64,000 bases of DNA from Lophium mytilinum (GCA_010093605.1 MU004184.1:1383897-1447896), one strand, 5' to 3'; counted from the first letter of the stretch, positions 11,701-24,900 are shown. Notes: generated from the sequence alone by a model not told the origin. Numbers and translations are program-made.

Positions 11701-14239
11701 GGCCACGCTTGCTAGCGGCAACCAGCAACAAGCTGTTTACAACGCGTTGGCCAAGATCTACATCGACAGCAACAATAACCCGGAGAAGTTCCTGAAGGAC
11801 AACGATCAATACGATTCCTTGGTCGTCGGTAAATACTGCGAGAAGCGTGATCCAAACCTCGCGTATATCGCCTACCGCAAGGGACAGAACGATCTGGAAT
11901 TGATCAGCATCACCAACGAAAATGCCATGTTCAAGGCTCAGGCTCGTTACCTCCTCGAGCGTGCTGATGAGGAAATCTGGCTCTTTGTGCTCAACGACAA
12001 CAACATGTACAGGCGATCATTGGTTGATCAGGTCATCTCCACTGCCGTTCCAGAATCCCAGGACCCGGACAAGGTTTCCATCGCGGTCAAGGCTTTCATC
12101 AACTCAGATATGCCTGCTGAGCTGATCGAATTGCTTGAGAAGATCATCCTGGAGCCTTCTACCTTCAGTGACAATCCTACCCTACAAAATCTTCTCATGT
12201 TGACTGCTGCCAAGTCTGACCGAGGCCGAATGATGGGATACATCCAGAACCTGAACAACTACGCTCCGGATGAAATCGCCGCACAGTGCATTGAGCTTGG
12301 GATGTACGAAGAAGCATTCGAGATCTACAAGAAGCACGACGATCATATCAATGCTTCAGGCGTTCTCATTGATCACATCGTCAGCGTCGACAGGGCACAG
12401 GAATATGCAGACCGTGTCGATCTTCCCGAGGTGTGGAGTAAAGTAGCCAAGGCTCAACTCGATGGTCTGCGTGTCACTGATTCCATTGAATCTTACATTC
12501 GTGCTGGCGATGCCTCGAATTTCCTCGAAGTCATTGAAATCGGTACACATGCTGGAAAAGATGAAGACTTGATCAAGTTCTTGAAGATGGCGAGGAAGAC
12601 TCAACGCGAGGTGCCAATCGATACCGCGTTGGCTTTTTGCTATGCTCGAACTAATCAGCTTCCCGAGCTCGAGGATTTCCTACGTTCGACTAACACCGCT
12701 GATGTTGAAGCATCCGGAGACAAGGCGTACGAAGAGGGTTACCACGAGGCGGCTAAGATCTTCTACACCAGCATCTCAAACTGGGCTAAGCTCGCGACCA
12801 CTCTCGTTCATCTTGAGGAATATCAAGCGGCAGTCGAGTGCGCTCGCAAGGCTAACAGTACAAAGGTCTGGAAACAGGTCAACGAAGCTTGCGTTGCTAA
12901 GAAAGAATTCCGTCTTGCCCAGATTTGCGGTCTCAATCTTATTGTTCACGCTGAAGAGCTTGCCGACCTCGTCCGTCAGTACGAGCGCAATGGCTACTTT
13001 GATGAACTCATTAGCCTTCTTGAGGCTGGTCTTGGTCTTGAGCGCGCCCATATGGGCATGTTCACGGAACTTGGAATTGCTCTATCGAAGTATCACCCCG
13101 ACCGTGTCATGGAGCACCTGCGTTTGTTCTGGTCTCGTATCAACATTCCCAAGATGATCCGCGCGTGCGAGGAAGCTCATCTGTGGCCTGAATTGGTCTT
13201 CCTCTACGCTCACTACGACGAATGGGATAACGCGGCACTTGCTATGATGGAACGCTCGTCAGATGCTTGGGAACACCACTCTTTCAAGGATACGATTGTC
13301 AAGGTCACCAACTTGGAGATCTACTACCGCGCGTTGACACACTATCTCGAGCAACAACCATCGCTGCTGACCGACCTACTGCAAGCCCTTACACCTAGGA
13401 TCGACGTGAACCGCGTCGTGCGAATGTTCAAGAACTCGGATAACATCCCACTGATCAAGCCATTCTTGCTCAACGTTCAGCCCCAGAACAAGCGCGAGGT
13501 CAACAATGCCATCAACGACTTGTTGATTGAGACTCTTGACTATAAGACTCTCCGTGATTCGGTCGAGAATTACGACAACTACGACCCGGTGGAACTGGCG
13601 CAGCGCCTTCAAGGTCACGACTTGGTGTTCTTCCGCCAGATTGCAGCAAACATCTACCGCAAGAACAAGCGGTGGGACAAGTCGATTGCGCTCTCCAAGC
13701 AAGACAAGCTCTTCAAAGACGCCATCGAGACTGCGGCACTGTCTACCAAGCCAGATGTCGTTGAAGAACTACTCCGCTACGTAAGTTGATTCAACTCCAT
13801 GAAGAAAGAACTACCACTAACATTATATCCAGTTCGTGGACATTGGTAGCCGGGAGTGCTACGTCGGCATGCTATATGCTTGCTACGACCTTATTCGCCC
13901 TGATGTCGTTCTGGAAGTCTCATGGCGCAACGGTCTCAATGACTTCACGATGGTAAGCGTTCACTGCTATTTTTATCGCTATCACAGAGCTGTACTAACA
14001 ACTAATAGCCATACATGATCAACTTCCTGAGCCGACAAGCGGCCACGATTGAAACGCTCAGGATTGACAACGAGGAGCGCAAGGCTCGGGAGGCGTCGCA
14101 GCAGAAGGATGAAGAGAGCACTCCCATCTTAGGCTCTCGGTTGATGCTCACCCAAGGACCAGTGGGTGCCCCGTCCCCAGGCCCGTACGGCCAAGCCAAT
14201 GGAATTGCTCCCCAGCCAACTGGGTACCGGGCTTTCTAA
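8798..14239 (+). CDS. CHC1: Clathrin heavy chain
   Basis: Eight exons (8798-8836, 8896-8916, 8980-9006, 9059-9430, 9486-11290, 11362-13780, 13833-13952, 14009-14239) encode 1677 residues, the usual clathrin heavy-chain length. The protein forms the triskelion leg of vesicle coats in endocytosis and trans-Golgi/endosome traffic. The N-terminus ([12 protein letters not shown], then [21 protein letters not shown]) and the highly conserved [15 protein letters not shown] begin the seven-bladed propeller, which spans about the first third of exon coding. The rest is the alpha-helical clathrin repeat leg (for example [21 protein letters not shown] at the exon 5/6 join). The end is a short Gly/Pro/Gln tail. 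The 5' end is split into three mini-exons of 39, 21 and 27 nt, each in phase 0, so this start depends on all three splices being right; conservation of the joined peptide makes that secure. Confidence 0.97.
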
Positions 14240-15380
14240 ATAAGATACCGCGATAGACCGACAGGGCGGGGCGGGACGTGTCTCGGACGAATGAAAAGCG
14301 TGTTAATTATGCTCACATACCTTCACATTACGGCCCGGGATGGAGTGGGATGGACGGATGGGTTTCTGAGATTTGACGAGGGCGATCGATGGGTTAGGTG
14401 GTTGCATTTGTGCACTAGGCTTCACCCACTACTGTATTTTAGTCTGTTCATCTGCTGATTTCGAATTGCTTTTCCCTCACTCAACATTCTTTGACATGGT
14501 ACCATGGCGGTGAAGCAGACACGCAGTCCACAGGCAAGACATCCCGAGCAATGGGCCGTGAGAAAGCGCAGCCCTAGCGGAGATCAGGCGTCGCAGGCAT
14601 CAAGCTAGTGGTCAGGTCCCAATGCGCATATACAGCGCGCATCGCTGCCGACGGCACAATGGACCTGATTTGCTCTGTAAATGACGCTGGCAGGCCCGTT
14701 CGCCGGCTACAGAGCGTTCAAGTGCCAGAAGTTGTCCGGGCGATACCGACACAGACGCCCCGACCTGTTCCGCTGATCCGTCGTGCTGCCGAGCTTGTGT
14801 CGGGATGCCCCAGATCTGCGCGGAAAAGAGCGTCCTGGGGAAAGCTGTGAGGCGGCGAGACATTGAGGTGTGCTCCCCCACGGTATTGATAGTTGTTGAA
14901 CCAAGAGCGTGGAGGGAGACGGGCACGGAGACGACGCAGCTTGGTCACGCCGGCGGCATGAAAAATGAGATGCAGCCGTGGGGAGCACGACAAGACCAAT
15001 AGCATGTCCAGAGGCGTGAGGCAGCTTTATCGAGCGTATTGCTGGGGTCCGATGCGGGAGGGGTAGAATAGGGAGCTCTGGCCAGCTCCTGCCGCCGCCT
15101 TGAGCTTATTCCTTTTGCTCTGTCTGGGTCCACGGTACTCATCAAAAACCCTCAACCGCCGCCTTGATTGTGCACTTTCTCGAGATTCAGTTTGCTCATT
15201 CTTGCTGCCAGAACCACACTCGCGTCCCAAGCTACTCTGCCTACTGTGGGGCACGCTTCCGCGTGAAGTACTTAAGGAACCGGCCCCTCCCCCCTCCAGA
15301 GCCCTCGCACCCCTTCGCCGTCACCACTACCGTCGCAGCCTCGAAACTCTAGCTGCAGCGTCTCTGCCTTGTTGTGCAAT
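14240..15380. other. Intergenic region upstream of pyruvate carboxylase
   Basis: The interval is GC-rich in the middle. Open frames on both strands there lack start codons, splice signals or recognisable peptides. The last 300 bp, rich in CT runs, are probably the pyruvate carboxylase promoter and leader. Nothing else is supported. Confidence 0.55.
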
Positions 15381-18300
15381 ATGTCTGGTCTTGCAATTGA
15401 CCAAGCGGCCGCCGCGCAGGCTATCATTGACGACGAGCACGATACCCAGCACGATGAGCATCACATCCACCGGCACTCGGTTCACCACCGGCTGCGGGCA
15501 AGCAGCTCTATCATGCAATTGAAGAAGATTTTAGGCACGCCTCTCTTCTCCTGCACCTCGTCCAGCTCTATGGCTAACATTTTGAAGTTGCCAACCGCGG
15601 CGAGATCCCAATTCGCATCTTCCGTACCGCCCACGAGCTGTCCCTCCACACCGTGGCCGTCTACAGTCATGAGGACCGCCTCAGCATGCACAGGCAAAAG
15701 GCCGACGAAGCCTACGAGATTGGACACCGGGGACAGTACACGCCTGTTGGAGCTTACCTTGCCGGCGACGAGATTATCAAAATTGCCCTTGCCCATGAAG
15801 TAAGAATATATTCAACACGGGGACGACGATGTCAAGCTGACCCGAAATAGGTCAATATGATACATCCAGGCTATGGATTTTTATCTGAGAACGCTGAATT
15901 TGCGCGCAACGTGGAGAAGGCAGGTCTCATTGTAAGTCTCACAGCAGCATCTCCTTGTATCGCGTCGGCAGCTCGCAGTGTTTTTGTTGAGGGCGGGGCG
16001 GAGTCCGAGGGGCATACGGCCGCCGGCCCAATTGACGCAGCTCGGCCTGTCTCAGCGGGACCCTTGGCGAGATCGACCGCGTGGGACACAGCATGCCCAT
16101 TGTTACTTTTGCTACGCGTGGACACCTGCTCACCGAATCTAGTTTGTGGGACCGTCCCCCGACACCATTGATGCCCTTGGCGACAAGGTCTCCGCGCGCA
16201 GGCTCGCCGTCAAGTGCGACGTCCCGGTTGTCCCCGGCACCCCCGGGCCGGTCGAGAAATTCGAGGAGGTCAAGGAGTTCACTGACCAGTATGGCTTCCC
16301 GATCATCATCAAGGCTGCCTTTGGCGGCGGCGGGCGAGGCATGCGTGTGGTCCGAGAGCAGGGAGAACTGAAAGAGGCGTTTGAGCGCGCGACGTCAGAG
16401 GCCAAATCGGCATTCGGCAATGGCACCGTCTTCGTCGAGCGCTTCTTGGACAAGCCGAAGCATATCGAGGTCCAGCTGCTGGGCGACAACCTCGGCAACG
16501 TCGTGCATCTGTACGAACGTGACTGCAGTGTGCAACGCCGGCACCAGAAGGTCGTCGAGCTTGCTCCCGCCAAGGATCTACCCCAGGAGACCCGTGAGGC
16601 TATCCTCAACGACGCCGTCAGGCTCGCCAAATCGGTCAACTACCGCAACGCAGGCACCGCTGAGTTCCTCGTCGACCAGCAGAACCGCTACTACTTCATC
16701 GAGATCAATCCAAGAATGTAAGTCTCACCGCTCCTCTATAGCCATGCCAAGCTGCTATGCTCCGGAGGTATCACTGCCAAGGTATTGTGTTGCTGATCCA
16801 TAAGACAGCCAAGTCGAACACACCATCACTGAGGAGATCACCGGCATCGACCTAGTCGCCGCCCAGATCCAGATCGCCGCTGGTGCGTCGCTCGAGCAGC
16901 TTGGTTTGACCCAGGACTCCATCTCCACCCGCGGCTTTGCCATTCAGTGCCGTATCACCACCGAGGATCCTGCCAATGGCTTCGCCCCGGACACGGGAAA
17001 GATCGAAGTCTACCGTTCTGCTGGCGGCAACGGTGTTAGGTACGTCTCATCTCGCGCAGTTCATACAGTCCTAGGCCACAAGTCTGGGCACGGGCTCGCT
17101 CCAACTTGCCCACCCAACACCACTGTTGGGGGTAGCCTGGTTGCTGAGTAGGCAATTAGTCAAGAAGCAGCCTAATCTGCACTGCTTGAAGCTTGACATC
17201 GCCCCTGCGTCTTCGAAACCCTGTGGGGGTACCCCAAGCAGTGGCGGACCAGTGTGCCCAGACGTGTGGCCTGTCACTATAGCTGGCGCAACCCACTAAT
17301 CTCACATCTCGTAGACTGGACGGAGGCAACGGCTTTGCTGGTGCCATTATTACCCCCCATTACGACTCCATGTTAGTCAAGTGCAGTTGCCATGGCTCCA
17401 CATATGAGATTGTACGACGAAAGATGCTTCGCGCCCTCGTTGAGTTCCGTATCCGTGGCGTCAAGACCAACATTCCCTTCCTGATCAAGCTTCTCACCAA
17501 CCCCACTTTCATCGAAGGAACTTGCTGGACCACCTTCATCGACGATACGTAAGTTGCCAAGCTGGCTTGTACTCACACCAGAATTACCACTGACTTCTAC
17601 TAGCCCTGCGCTTTTCGACTTGGTTGGCAGCCAGAACCGTGCTCAGAAACTCCTTGCTTACCTTGGTGACCTTGCCGTCAATGGCAGTCAGATCAAAGGC
17701 CAGATTGGTGAGCCCAAGTTCAAGGGCGAAATCATCATGCCAGTTCCCCACGATTCCAATGGCAACAAAGTCGACACTTCACGGCCTTGCCAGAAGGGAT
17801 GGAGGAATATCATCGTCAAGGAAGGTCCTGAAGCCTTCGCCAAGGCGGTTCGAGCAAATAAGGGGTGCCTGGTCATGGATACAACATGGCGCGACGCTCA
17901 CCAGTCGCTCTTGGCCACCCGTGTCAGGACTGTTGACATGTTAAACATTGCCACAGAGACCAGCCACGCCTACAGCAATGCTTGGGCACTTGAGTGCTGG
18001 GGTGGAGCTACTTTCGACGTAGCCATGCGATTCTTATATGAGGATCCGTGGGACAGACTGAGGAAGATGAGGAAGCTTGTACCCAACATCCCCTTCCAGA
18101 TGCTTCTCAGAGGTGCCAATGGTGTTGCGTATTCATCGTAAGTGTCACGTGCTTTCGCGATTCTCACGTGCTAACAATTATAGGCTTCCCGACAATGCCA
18201 TCTTCCACTTCTGTGAGCAGGCAAAGAAACAGTACGTAAGCCCCCAATATAGATAACCGGTTTCCCAGCAATATTTCTGTTTGAAAACTACTCAGAGAGT

Positions 18301-20221
18301 ATTCCAAGGCAACCACTGTCCACTGTACGCCACTGCTTGGGGTACCCCCATAGGTTTCGAAGACTTGAGGGCGATGTCAAAGTTCAAGCAGTGCATATTA
18401 GACTGCCTCTTGACTGATTGCCTGCTCAGCAGTCAGGCTTACCCTAACAGTGGTGTTAAGTGGGTAAATTGGACAGTGGTGTCTTGGAATTCCCTAAAGG
18501 AGTGTTTTACGCAGCATAACTTGTCCTTAATATCGGTTTCCTTACTCTGGTTTTGAAAAATTTGCTGACTTTATTGCCACCTTAAGCGGAGTCGATATAT
18601 TCAGGGTATTCGACGCCCTCAACGATGTTGACCAGCTGGAAGTCGGTGTCAAGGCCGTCCTTAAGGCTGGTGGTGTGGCTGAAGGCACCGTCTGTTATTC
18701 GTAAGACCCTGATTACCCTTACATCCTGAACAGCCTACTGACTGGTTTGTAGCGGTGATATGCTGAACCCCAAAAAGAAGTACAATCTTGAGTACTACAT
18801 GAACGTGGTCGACAAGATTGTAGGCATGGGTGCACACGTTTTGGGCATCAAGGACATGGCCGGTGTCCTAAAGCCCAGGGCTGCTACCTTGCTTATTGGA
18901 GCTATCCGAAAGAAGTATCCGGATCTTCCAATCCACGTCCACACCCATGACTCTGCCGGTACTGGTGTCGCCTCCATGGTTGCCTGCGCTTATGCTGGCG
19001 CTGATGCTGTGGACACAGCGATTGATTCGATGAGTGGTATGACTTCCCAGCCCAGCGTTGGCGCCCTCCTGGCTTCCCTCGAGGGTACTGATCATGACCC
19101 TGGTCTCGATGGACACATGGTCAGGCATCTGGACAGCTACTGGGCACAGCTCCGCCTGCTGTACTCTCCCTTCGAAGCCGGTCTTACTGGCCCCGATCCC
19201 GAAGTCTACGAGCATGAAATCCCTGGTGGACAGCTTACCAACCTCATCTTCCAGGCCTCGCAACAAGGTCTTGGCGAGCAATGGGCCCAAACTAAGAAGG
19301 CTTACGAGCAAGCCAATGACCTCCTCGGCGATATTGTCAAGGTCACTCCCACCTCCAAGGTTGTCGGCGACCTGGCCCAGTTCATGGTCTCGAACAATCT
19401 CTCCTATGACGACGTGCTCGCAAAGGCCGAGCAACTCGACTTCCCCTCCTCCGTCCTCGAGTTCTTCGAGGGCCTTATGGGCCAGCCCTACGGCGGATTC
19501 CCCGAGCCCCTCCGCTCGCAGGCCCTCCGTGACCGCCGCAAGATGGATAAGCGCCCCGGCGCTTACCTCGAGGCTGTCGATCTCGTGAAGGTTAAGGCTG
19601 ACCTTAAGTCCAAGTGGGGCGATGCCACCGAGTGCGACGTCGCGTCGTACGTCATGTACCCCAAGGTCTTTGAGGACTACAAGAAGTTCACGACGAAGTA
19701 CGGCGACCTCTCTGTTCTGCCGACACGCTACTTCCTCGCCCGTCCTGAGGTTGGAGAGGAGTTCCACGTCGAGCTGGAGAAGGGCAAGGTGCTTATCCTC
19801 AAGCTTCTTGCCATCGGCCCATTGAGCGAGCAGACTGGGCTGAGGGAGGTGTTCTACGAGATGAACGGCGAGGGCCGAACCGTCACAGTCGAGGACCAGC
19901 ACGCGGCGGTTGAGAACGTCAGCAGGCCGAAGGCCGATCCGACGGATAGCAGCCAAGTCGGCTCGCCAATGGCTGGTGTGGTCGTTGAGGTGCGCGTACA
20001 TGACGGCTCGGACGTCATGAAAGGAGATCCGATTGCTGTGCTCAGTGCTATGAAGATGGTAAGTTCTCTCACAATCATTCCAGCTAGCTTGACAAAATGC
20101 TTACATCAATTCACAGGAAATGGTCATCTCGGCACCGCACTCCGGCAAGGTCAGCAACCTAGGCGTGCGCGAGGGCGACTCAGTCGGCGCGCAGGACTTG
20201 GTGTGCAAGCTTGTCAAGTAA
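15381..20221 (+). CDS. PYC: Pyruvate carboxylase, cytosolic type
   Basis: Eleven exons give 1197 residues: 15381-15534, 15588-15799, 15851-15931, 16143-16717, 16809-17039, 17315-17548, 17604-18137, 18184-18231, 18587-18700, 18753-20058 and 20117-20221. The enzyme carboxylates pyruvate to oxaloacetate using ATP, bicarbonate and biotin. The order is biotin carboxylase ([12 protein letters not shown], then the ATP-grasp loop [12 protein letters not shown]), carboxyltransferase ([43 protein letters not shown]) and biotinyl domain (SAMKMEMV, with Lys1162 expected to carry biotin). The N-terminus is His-rich and acidic, without a mitochondrial presequence, as in other fungal cytosolic enzymes. Intron 1 (15535-15587) has a GC donor. 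Introns 3 (211 nt), 5 (275 nt) and 8 (355 nt) are long for this window; 5 and 8 contain related repeat elements. Intron 10 splits AMKM from EMV. Confidence 0.97.
17073..17272 (-). repeat. MITE-like element in intron 5 of pyruvate carboxylase, copy 1
   Basis: This block of about 200 bp is bounded by terminal inverted repeats. AGGCCACAAGTCTGGGCAC on the left is matched, with one mismatch, by the reverse complement of GTGCCCAGACGTGTGGCCT on the right. Its interior aligns, reverse-complemented, with the element at 18312-18480 over about 150 bp, including ACTGCTTGGGGTACCCCCA and CAACAGTGGTGTT. No coding capacity is present. I could not identify a clean target-site duplication. It looks like a small non-autonomous DNA transposon. 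Confidence 0.65.
18312..18480 (+). repeat. MITE-like element in intron 8 of pyruvate carboxylase, copy 2
   Basis: This block of about 169 bp is bounded by the perfect 11-bp inverted repeat ACCACTGTCCA / TGGACAGTGGT. The interior matches copy 1 in the opposite orientation; most differences between the copies are C/T or G/A transitions. The ends differ from those of copy 1, so one copy may be an internally or terminally altered derivative. Confidence 0.65.
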
Positions 20222-21910
20222 ATGGATGGCTAATTTTTAGCACGGTGAAAACTTCAACAGCGCTGCGCTCGGTTGTTGGATTGAGGTTTATGTTGGTACG
20301 ATATTGATGCGCTAGGGTGTGATGATTGGTAGTCGGTTGAATTGACCGCCGCGGGTCTGGTTATGTAGCTAGTTCTATAACGATATGAAGATCCTTATTC
20401 ATACAGTACTTGACTCTTGGCAGGGCTCGTTGGACTGAAGGTGGTAGTCTATGCTGACACCGTCTGAGGTGGCCCGAAGAGCTATCTGGCTTGTCCGAAT
20501 CACCTTTTTCCCATTCACGATGCAATACCAGGGGACCTCAAGCGGTGCCAGACATGTGTACATACGTAACACCAAAGCAGGTTTAGATCTATTCTATCGC
20601 AGATCTTAGAAAATAATCACCCATTGGCGCATTGCCACTGCTTGTTCGACAAACCCTGCGAGGGTTGCTGTTGGTATGTTGAGGCGGCCTGGCTCCTGCT
20701 TTACGCACTTTGACGCAGCTGTAATCACTTCTTTTTCTATAGTCTAATCTGATGTGAGATGGATGATCCCATGATGGTATACTGATTCACAAGCTTCGTG
20801 AACCCAAATTCTTAGATGGCAGTATAAATGTGCACGGAGTGGCTCCCGTACGTTCAGATTAACGATGATGCTTTACCTGTTAATTTATATACTGATTGAG
20901 GATGTCTGTCCCACAACCCGGCCTCCGCAATCCGATTTAGCCTCCTTATAGAAAGCACTACGTTTGGGCTTGATTCTCGCTCTCTTCTAATACCATGCTG
21001 AAAGGATGTCCTAATCGCACAGACTGGCTCACGTTGATTCATCTTTGCGGCGTCCGTGTTGTTTCAGAGCTGTGATCTCAGGAGAAACGCCTATCGATAC
21101 AGGTCCACTGTCGAACGATATCAAGTCAAGGCCTGATTTCCACTCTCTTTCAATGTAATGCTTACATCGCGTTGAAAAAGCGCGGAATGGCCTCCATACA
21201 CCCAAACGCGCTAGAACATAATTCATATCAGATCTAACTGCTAAACTATCTCGCAACAAGCCGTGTCTTAACTACAACCAATGCAGCTCCTCTAATCCTA
21301 CAACCAAGTCACACCGCAACCACGATAAAACCACGGTTCCAATTCCATCACTAGCAAATATGTGCACACCGTTTTAGTCCGCAAGCCCACTGAACCCAGG
21401 AACGCAAGCAGGTCTGAAATAACAGGCGCCGTCCGCCCCCGAACAACCCCACAGAGCAGGGAGACTTCCCCTTGCGGGGTTCCTCACTTCCGCTAAGGGG
21501 GGGCAGGGTAACGAGCGTTGATCTTGCGCGTGTGCGAAATCGCACAGAGGTAAAGCGTCGGCCAACATGGGGAGGAGTTGGAGACGCTTTGGTGTGTGTA
21601 GACCCGCGCTGGGTTGGGAGCATAGAGGGAGATAGGGAAGATGAGGGACGGGAGCACTAACAGGGTGGAGGAATGGGGGGATCTGTTATAGGTAAAGGGT
21701 GACTTGGTAGTTGAGAAGGCGGGGTAGTTTTAAAGGATGTTGAAAGTGTCATGTGTAGATAGAAGATTCGTATTGAGCGCTTGCGATGCTGGAAACCCTA
21801 GATGACGCCTGCTATGCTGGTGAGTAGAGTACAAGTTATATACAACATCTAAATGCGTGTGCATCTTTTATACATGCCAACGAAAGGAAAATCGTGAACG
21901 GAATATAATT
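20222..21910. other. Intergenic region between convergent genes PYC and CYM1
   Basis: I see no supported gene in about 1.7 kb. Open frames here lack ATG starts or family resemblance. It contains a short dispersed repeat near 20.44-20.50 kb, annotated separately. The segment 21.4-21.65 kb is G-rich on the plus strand. Confidence 0.55.
20444..20500 (+). repeat. Short dispersed repeat, copy near PYC 3' end
   Basis: About 55 bp, including CCGTCTGAGGTGGCCCGAAG and, 14 nt later, TGTCCGAATCA, align with 61.06-61.12 kb, which has CCGTCTGAGGCGACCCAAAG and TGTCAGAATCA in the same order and spacing. Because the 61-kb copy lies beside a putative LTR end, this may be a relic of the same element. No coding content. 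Confidence 0.4.
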
Positions 21911-24900
21911 TTATTCCTCTGGCGACTGTGCAGTGATTTCTTTGATCTTGTCGGCCATGCCTAGGTCACGTATGTCCCACCCAGCTTCTTTGGTGGCCCA
22001 GTCTTTGCGTTCACCTAGGATGGCGAGGTTGCTGCGCGAAGCACCCTGTACGAGGTACTTGTCCGCTACCGCCTTGATCTGTTCGGCGGTGACGTCGAGG
22101 AGAAGCTCTCTCCGCCTTTGGAGCATGTCGTCGTCGATTCCAGAGAGGAAGAGTCGCATGCCCTCCTGGCTGACGCTCTGTGGCGCGTCATAGCCCTGGA
22201 AGACGCTCAGCTTGGCCTCTTCCAGGTCTTGAGCTGTCCAGGTGCGATCGCGGGCCCAGGCGCCGGCTTCAGTCATGATCTTGATGGTGTTTTGGGGGTT
22301 CGGATCACGATAGCTGTAGTAGCCAAATACGCCGCCGAGGGACCGGCTATAAGCCCCACCTCCATACGCACCGCCCTTCTCACGAATCTCGTGATGTAGA
22401 TGCTTGTGAGTCAGGAGCTGAGCTAGAATCTCCAGCGGAGCTCCTGCGTCATTGGTATATGGTACAGTGGGAATGGCGAGACCAGCATAGTAGACCTGAT
22501 ATGGTAGGGGAAAGAACGATTTGGAGTTTCGGGGGTACTGTATTGGTTCAGAGGTTGAGGTGACGTTAGAAGATTCGGTCGGTAGCCCAGTCAAAAAGCG
22601 TTGCAAGGCCTCCTGGTTTGACGTTGAGCTCTCATTCCCGCAGTTGAGAGCTACCCGAAATGTCTTGCTATTGGAGATGGCAATGGACTGTATGGCCTTC
22701 AACTTCTGTATAACGTCATCCAGTGACTCTGAAACGGGACGCGATGCTAGACCAGTGGTGAGTTTGATCTGTGACAGGCCACCCGTCTGCTCGTTCAGGC
22801 GTCCAATCGGAGTCAATCCAGCCTCTGCAAACGTGCGAGCAAAAGAGTGACCGGTTTCTGCAATGGAATTGACAGCTCCACTTGCAGAACTCTGGAGTAG
22901 TTCCCGGATCTGCTTTTCTGCCTCAGATCCGTCGAAATCTGTCTCGAAGATGACTGTCCGAAGTAGGTCATACATTGCGGGCACGTTTCGATCTAATGCA
23001 TAGCCAGTGAAAGAAAGACCTTCCTGGTACGACTCCACAGAATCCGGAGAAGGCGAGGAATGATAGCCAACGGATATCCCGCCAGTCTTGAGCTTAATCA
23101 ACTCTTCGAGCTGTTCCATAGTCTTGTCTTTGGTGCCAAGTCGCATTATCGCGCTGCTGAATAAAGGGATCATTTCTCGTAGCTCATCCGGGAGATTATC
23201 GAGTTGCTGGATAGCCCGGAAATAGGTCAGGCCGTTGGTGTGAGCTTCCCGCCACTGGACCTTCACATCGCCTAGGGAGCTGTGTCGAACTTCTTTCCTT
23301 TCTTTTTGACGAGGTATGTCTTTGACATGCACACTTGGGAGGCAGCTGAGATCTGCATTTCTTGCAGTCTCTTGGACCTCTAAGAGTTCGAGCTCTCGCT
23401 TCTCTAGGTATTGTTCGGCCTCTTCTTTGCTTGAGAATTTCTCTGTGGCCTCGGAAATTTTATCCACAAGTCGCTGGCTCTCTTCGGCAACTAATTCTTC
23501 GCTGTATGTTTCCGATGGCTCCATGGTGAAGGTGAGCGTGTTGTCGTTTAGTAGATACTTATCGAGTAGACTCTCAAGATAGCCTCCCTTGGCATAACTG
23601 TTTTGGAAAGCGGAGACAGTTTCTTGCCAGGCTAAAGCATCCATCGGGTCGACACCGTTGAACCAGCCAGGTTGTAGTCTCTGCATGACACCCATACCAA
23701 AATGGGCCGTCTTATGCTTCAAGGAAAGCTCAAGCTGATGTAGGATACCGTCAACTTTGATTTTATCGAACCCGTTTGTCCTGGCTTCCGCAAATGTTTT
23801 GGCGATCGCTTCTTTGACTTTAGGAACGTCTTCCGCCTTGACACCATTTAACCCAACGGAGAAAACGCCAACTTTTCCAGCACTATCATACCCAGTGTTT
23901 GGGCTGAAATCTGCACCAAGCCCTGATTCAATAAGGTTGCGATAGAATGGCGAACCGTAACCGTCGAGCAAAAGGTTACTCAATAGTCCTAGAGAGAAGT
24001 TTTCAAGAACATCCGTAGTGTCTCCCATGAGCCATGTGGTGGAGGTCTTGTATTGCATATCTGGCGGCATGAGGAGATCTGTCGGTCCCTTGACCGTGAC
24101 AAACTTCGGACCATCATCCAGACTTATTGGCGCTTTAATGTCGCTGTCCACTTGTATTTGGCTGAATTGACCTAATCTAGCATCGATTTCTTTGAGATGG
24201 TCGGCCAGTGGGAGGTCGCCATATGTGAAGACCTTTGCATTGCTCGGATGGTAGTGGTCTGCGTGGAACTTCCGCAATTGCTCCCATGTGAGATCGGTAA
24301 TCTTTTGTGGGTCGCCGCCCGAATTGTTGATATCTGGAAAGAGGTGGTCCTGGAATCTGATATAGAACAGATAGCTCGCATCCGACATTTGGCCCTTCAT
24401 TTCGTTGTAGACAACGCCTTTGAAGACCAGTTTCTTTTCCTCTCCCCCTCCTCCTGATGCGACTGCTAAAGGGTTCTCGGGGCCTATTCGCCATCCCTCC
24501 TGCGTGAAGTCGTTTGAGTTGAGTAACGGATGAAGAGTCGCATCGAGATATACCGACATCAAGTTCCTGAAGTCTTGCGCATTTGTGGTGGCGAAAGGAT
24601 AGGAAGTATGATCGGCGGAAGTGAAGGCGTTCATGAAATTCGACAGTGACCGAGGAAGCATCTTGAAGAAGGGATCGCGAACGGGGTATCTAGAGTTCGT
24701 TTAGCGTGTATTCACAGGGTTATGAAGAGTGCACCAACTTCTCGCTGCCACAGAGGGTAGTATGTTCCAAGATGTGCGGAACCCCAGTATCATCCGGTGG
24801 ATTCGTCTTGAAGCCGATGGAGAAGACATTGTTGGAGTCGTCGCGGGCGATGTGGAGGTAGTCGGCACCGGTTTTGTCGTGCTGAAGCTGGAAAGCCGTG

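Noticed and set aside
18868-20001. Open frame of 377 codons on the minus strand
   Set aside because: It is antisense to the carboxyltransferase part of pyruvate carboxylase and arises from codon bias; its peptide has no recognisable family.
21029-21259. Minus-strand open frame of 76 codons between PYC and CYM1
   Set aside because: It starts with TTG, lacks splice sites and resembles no family I know.
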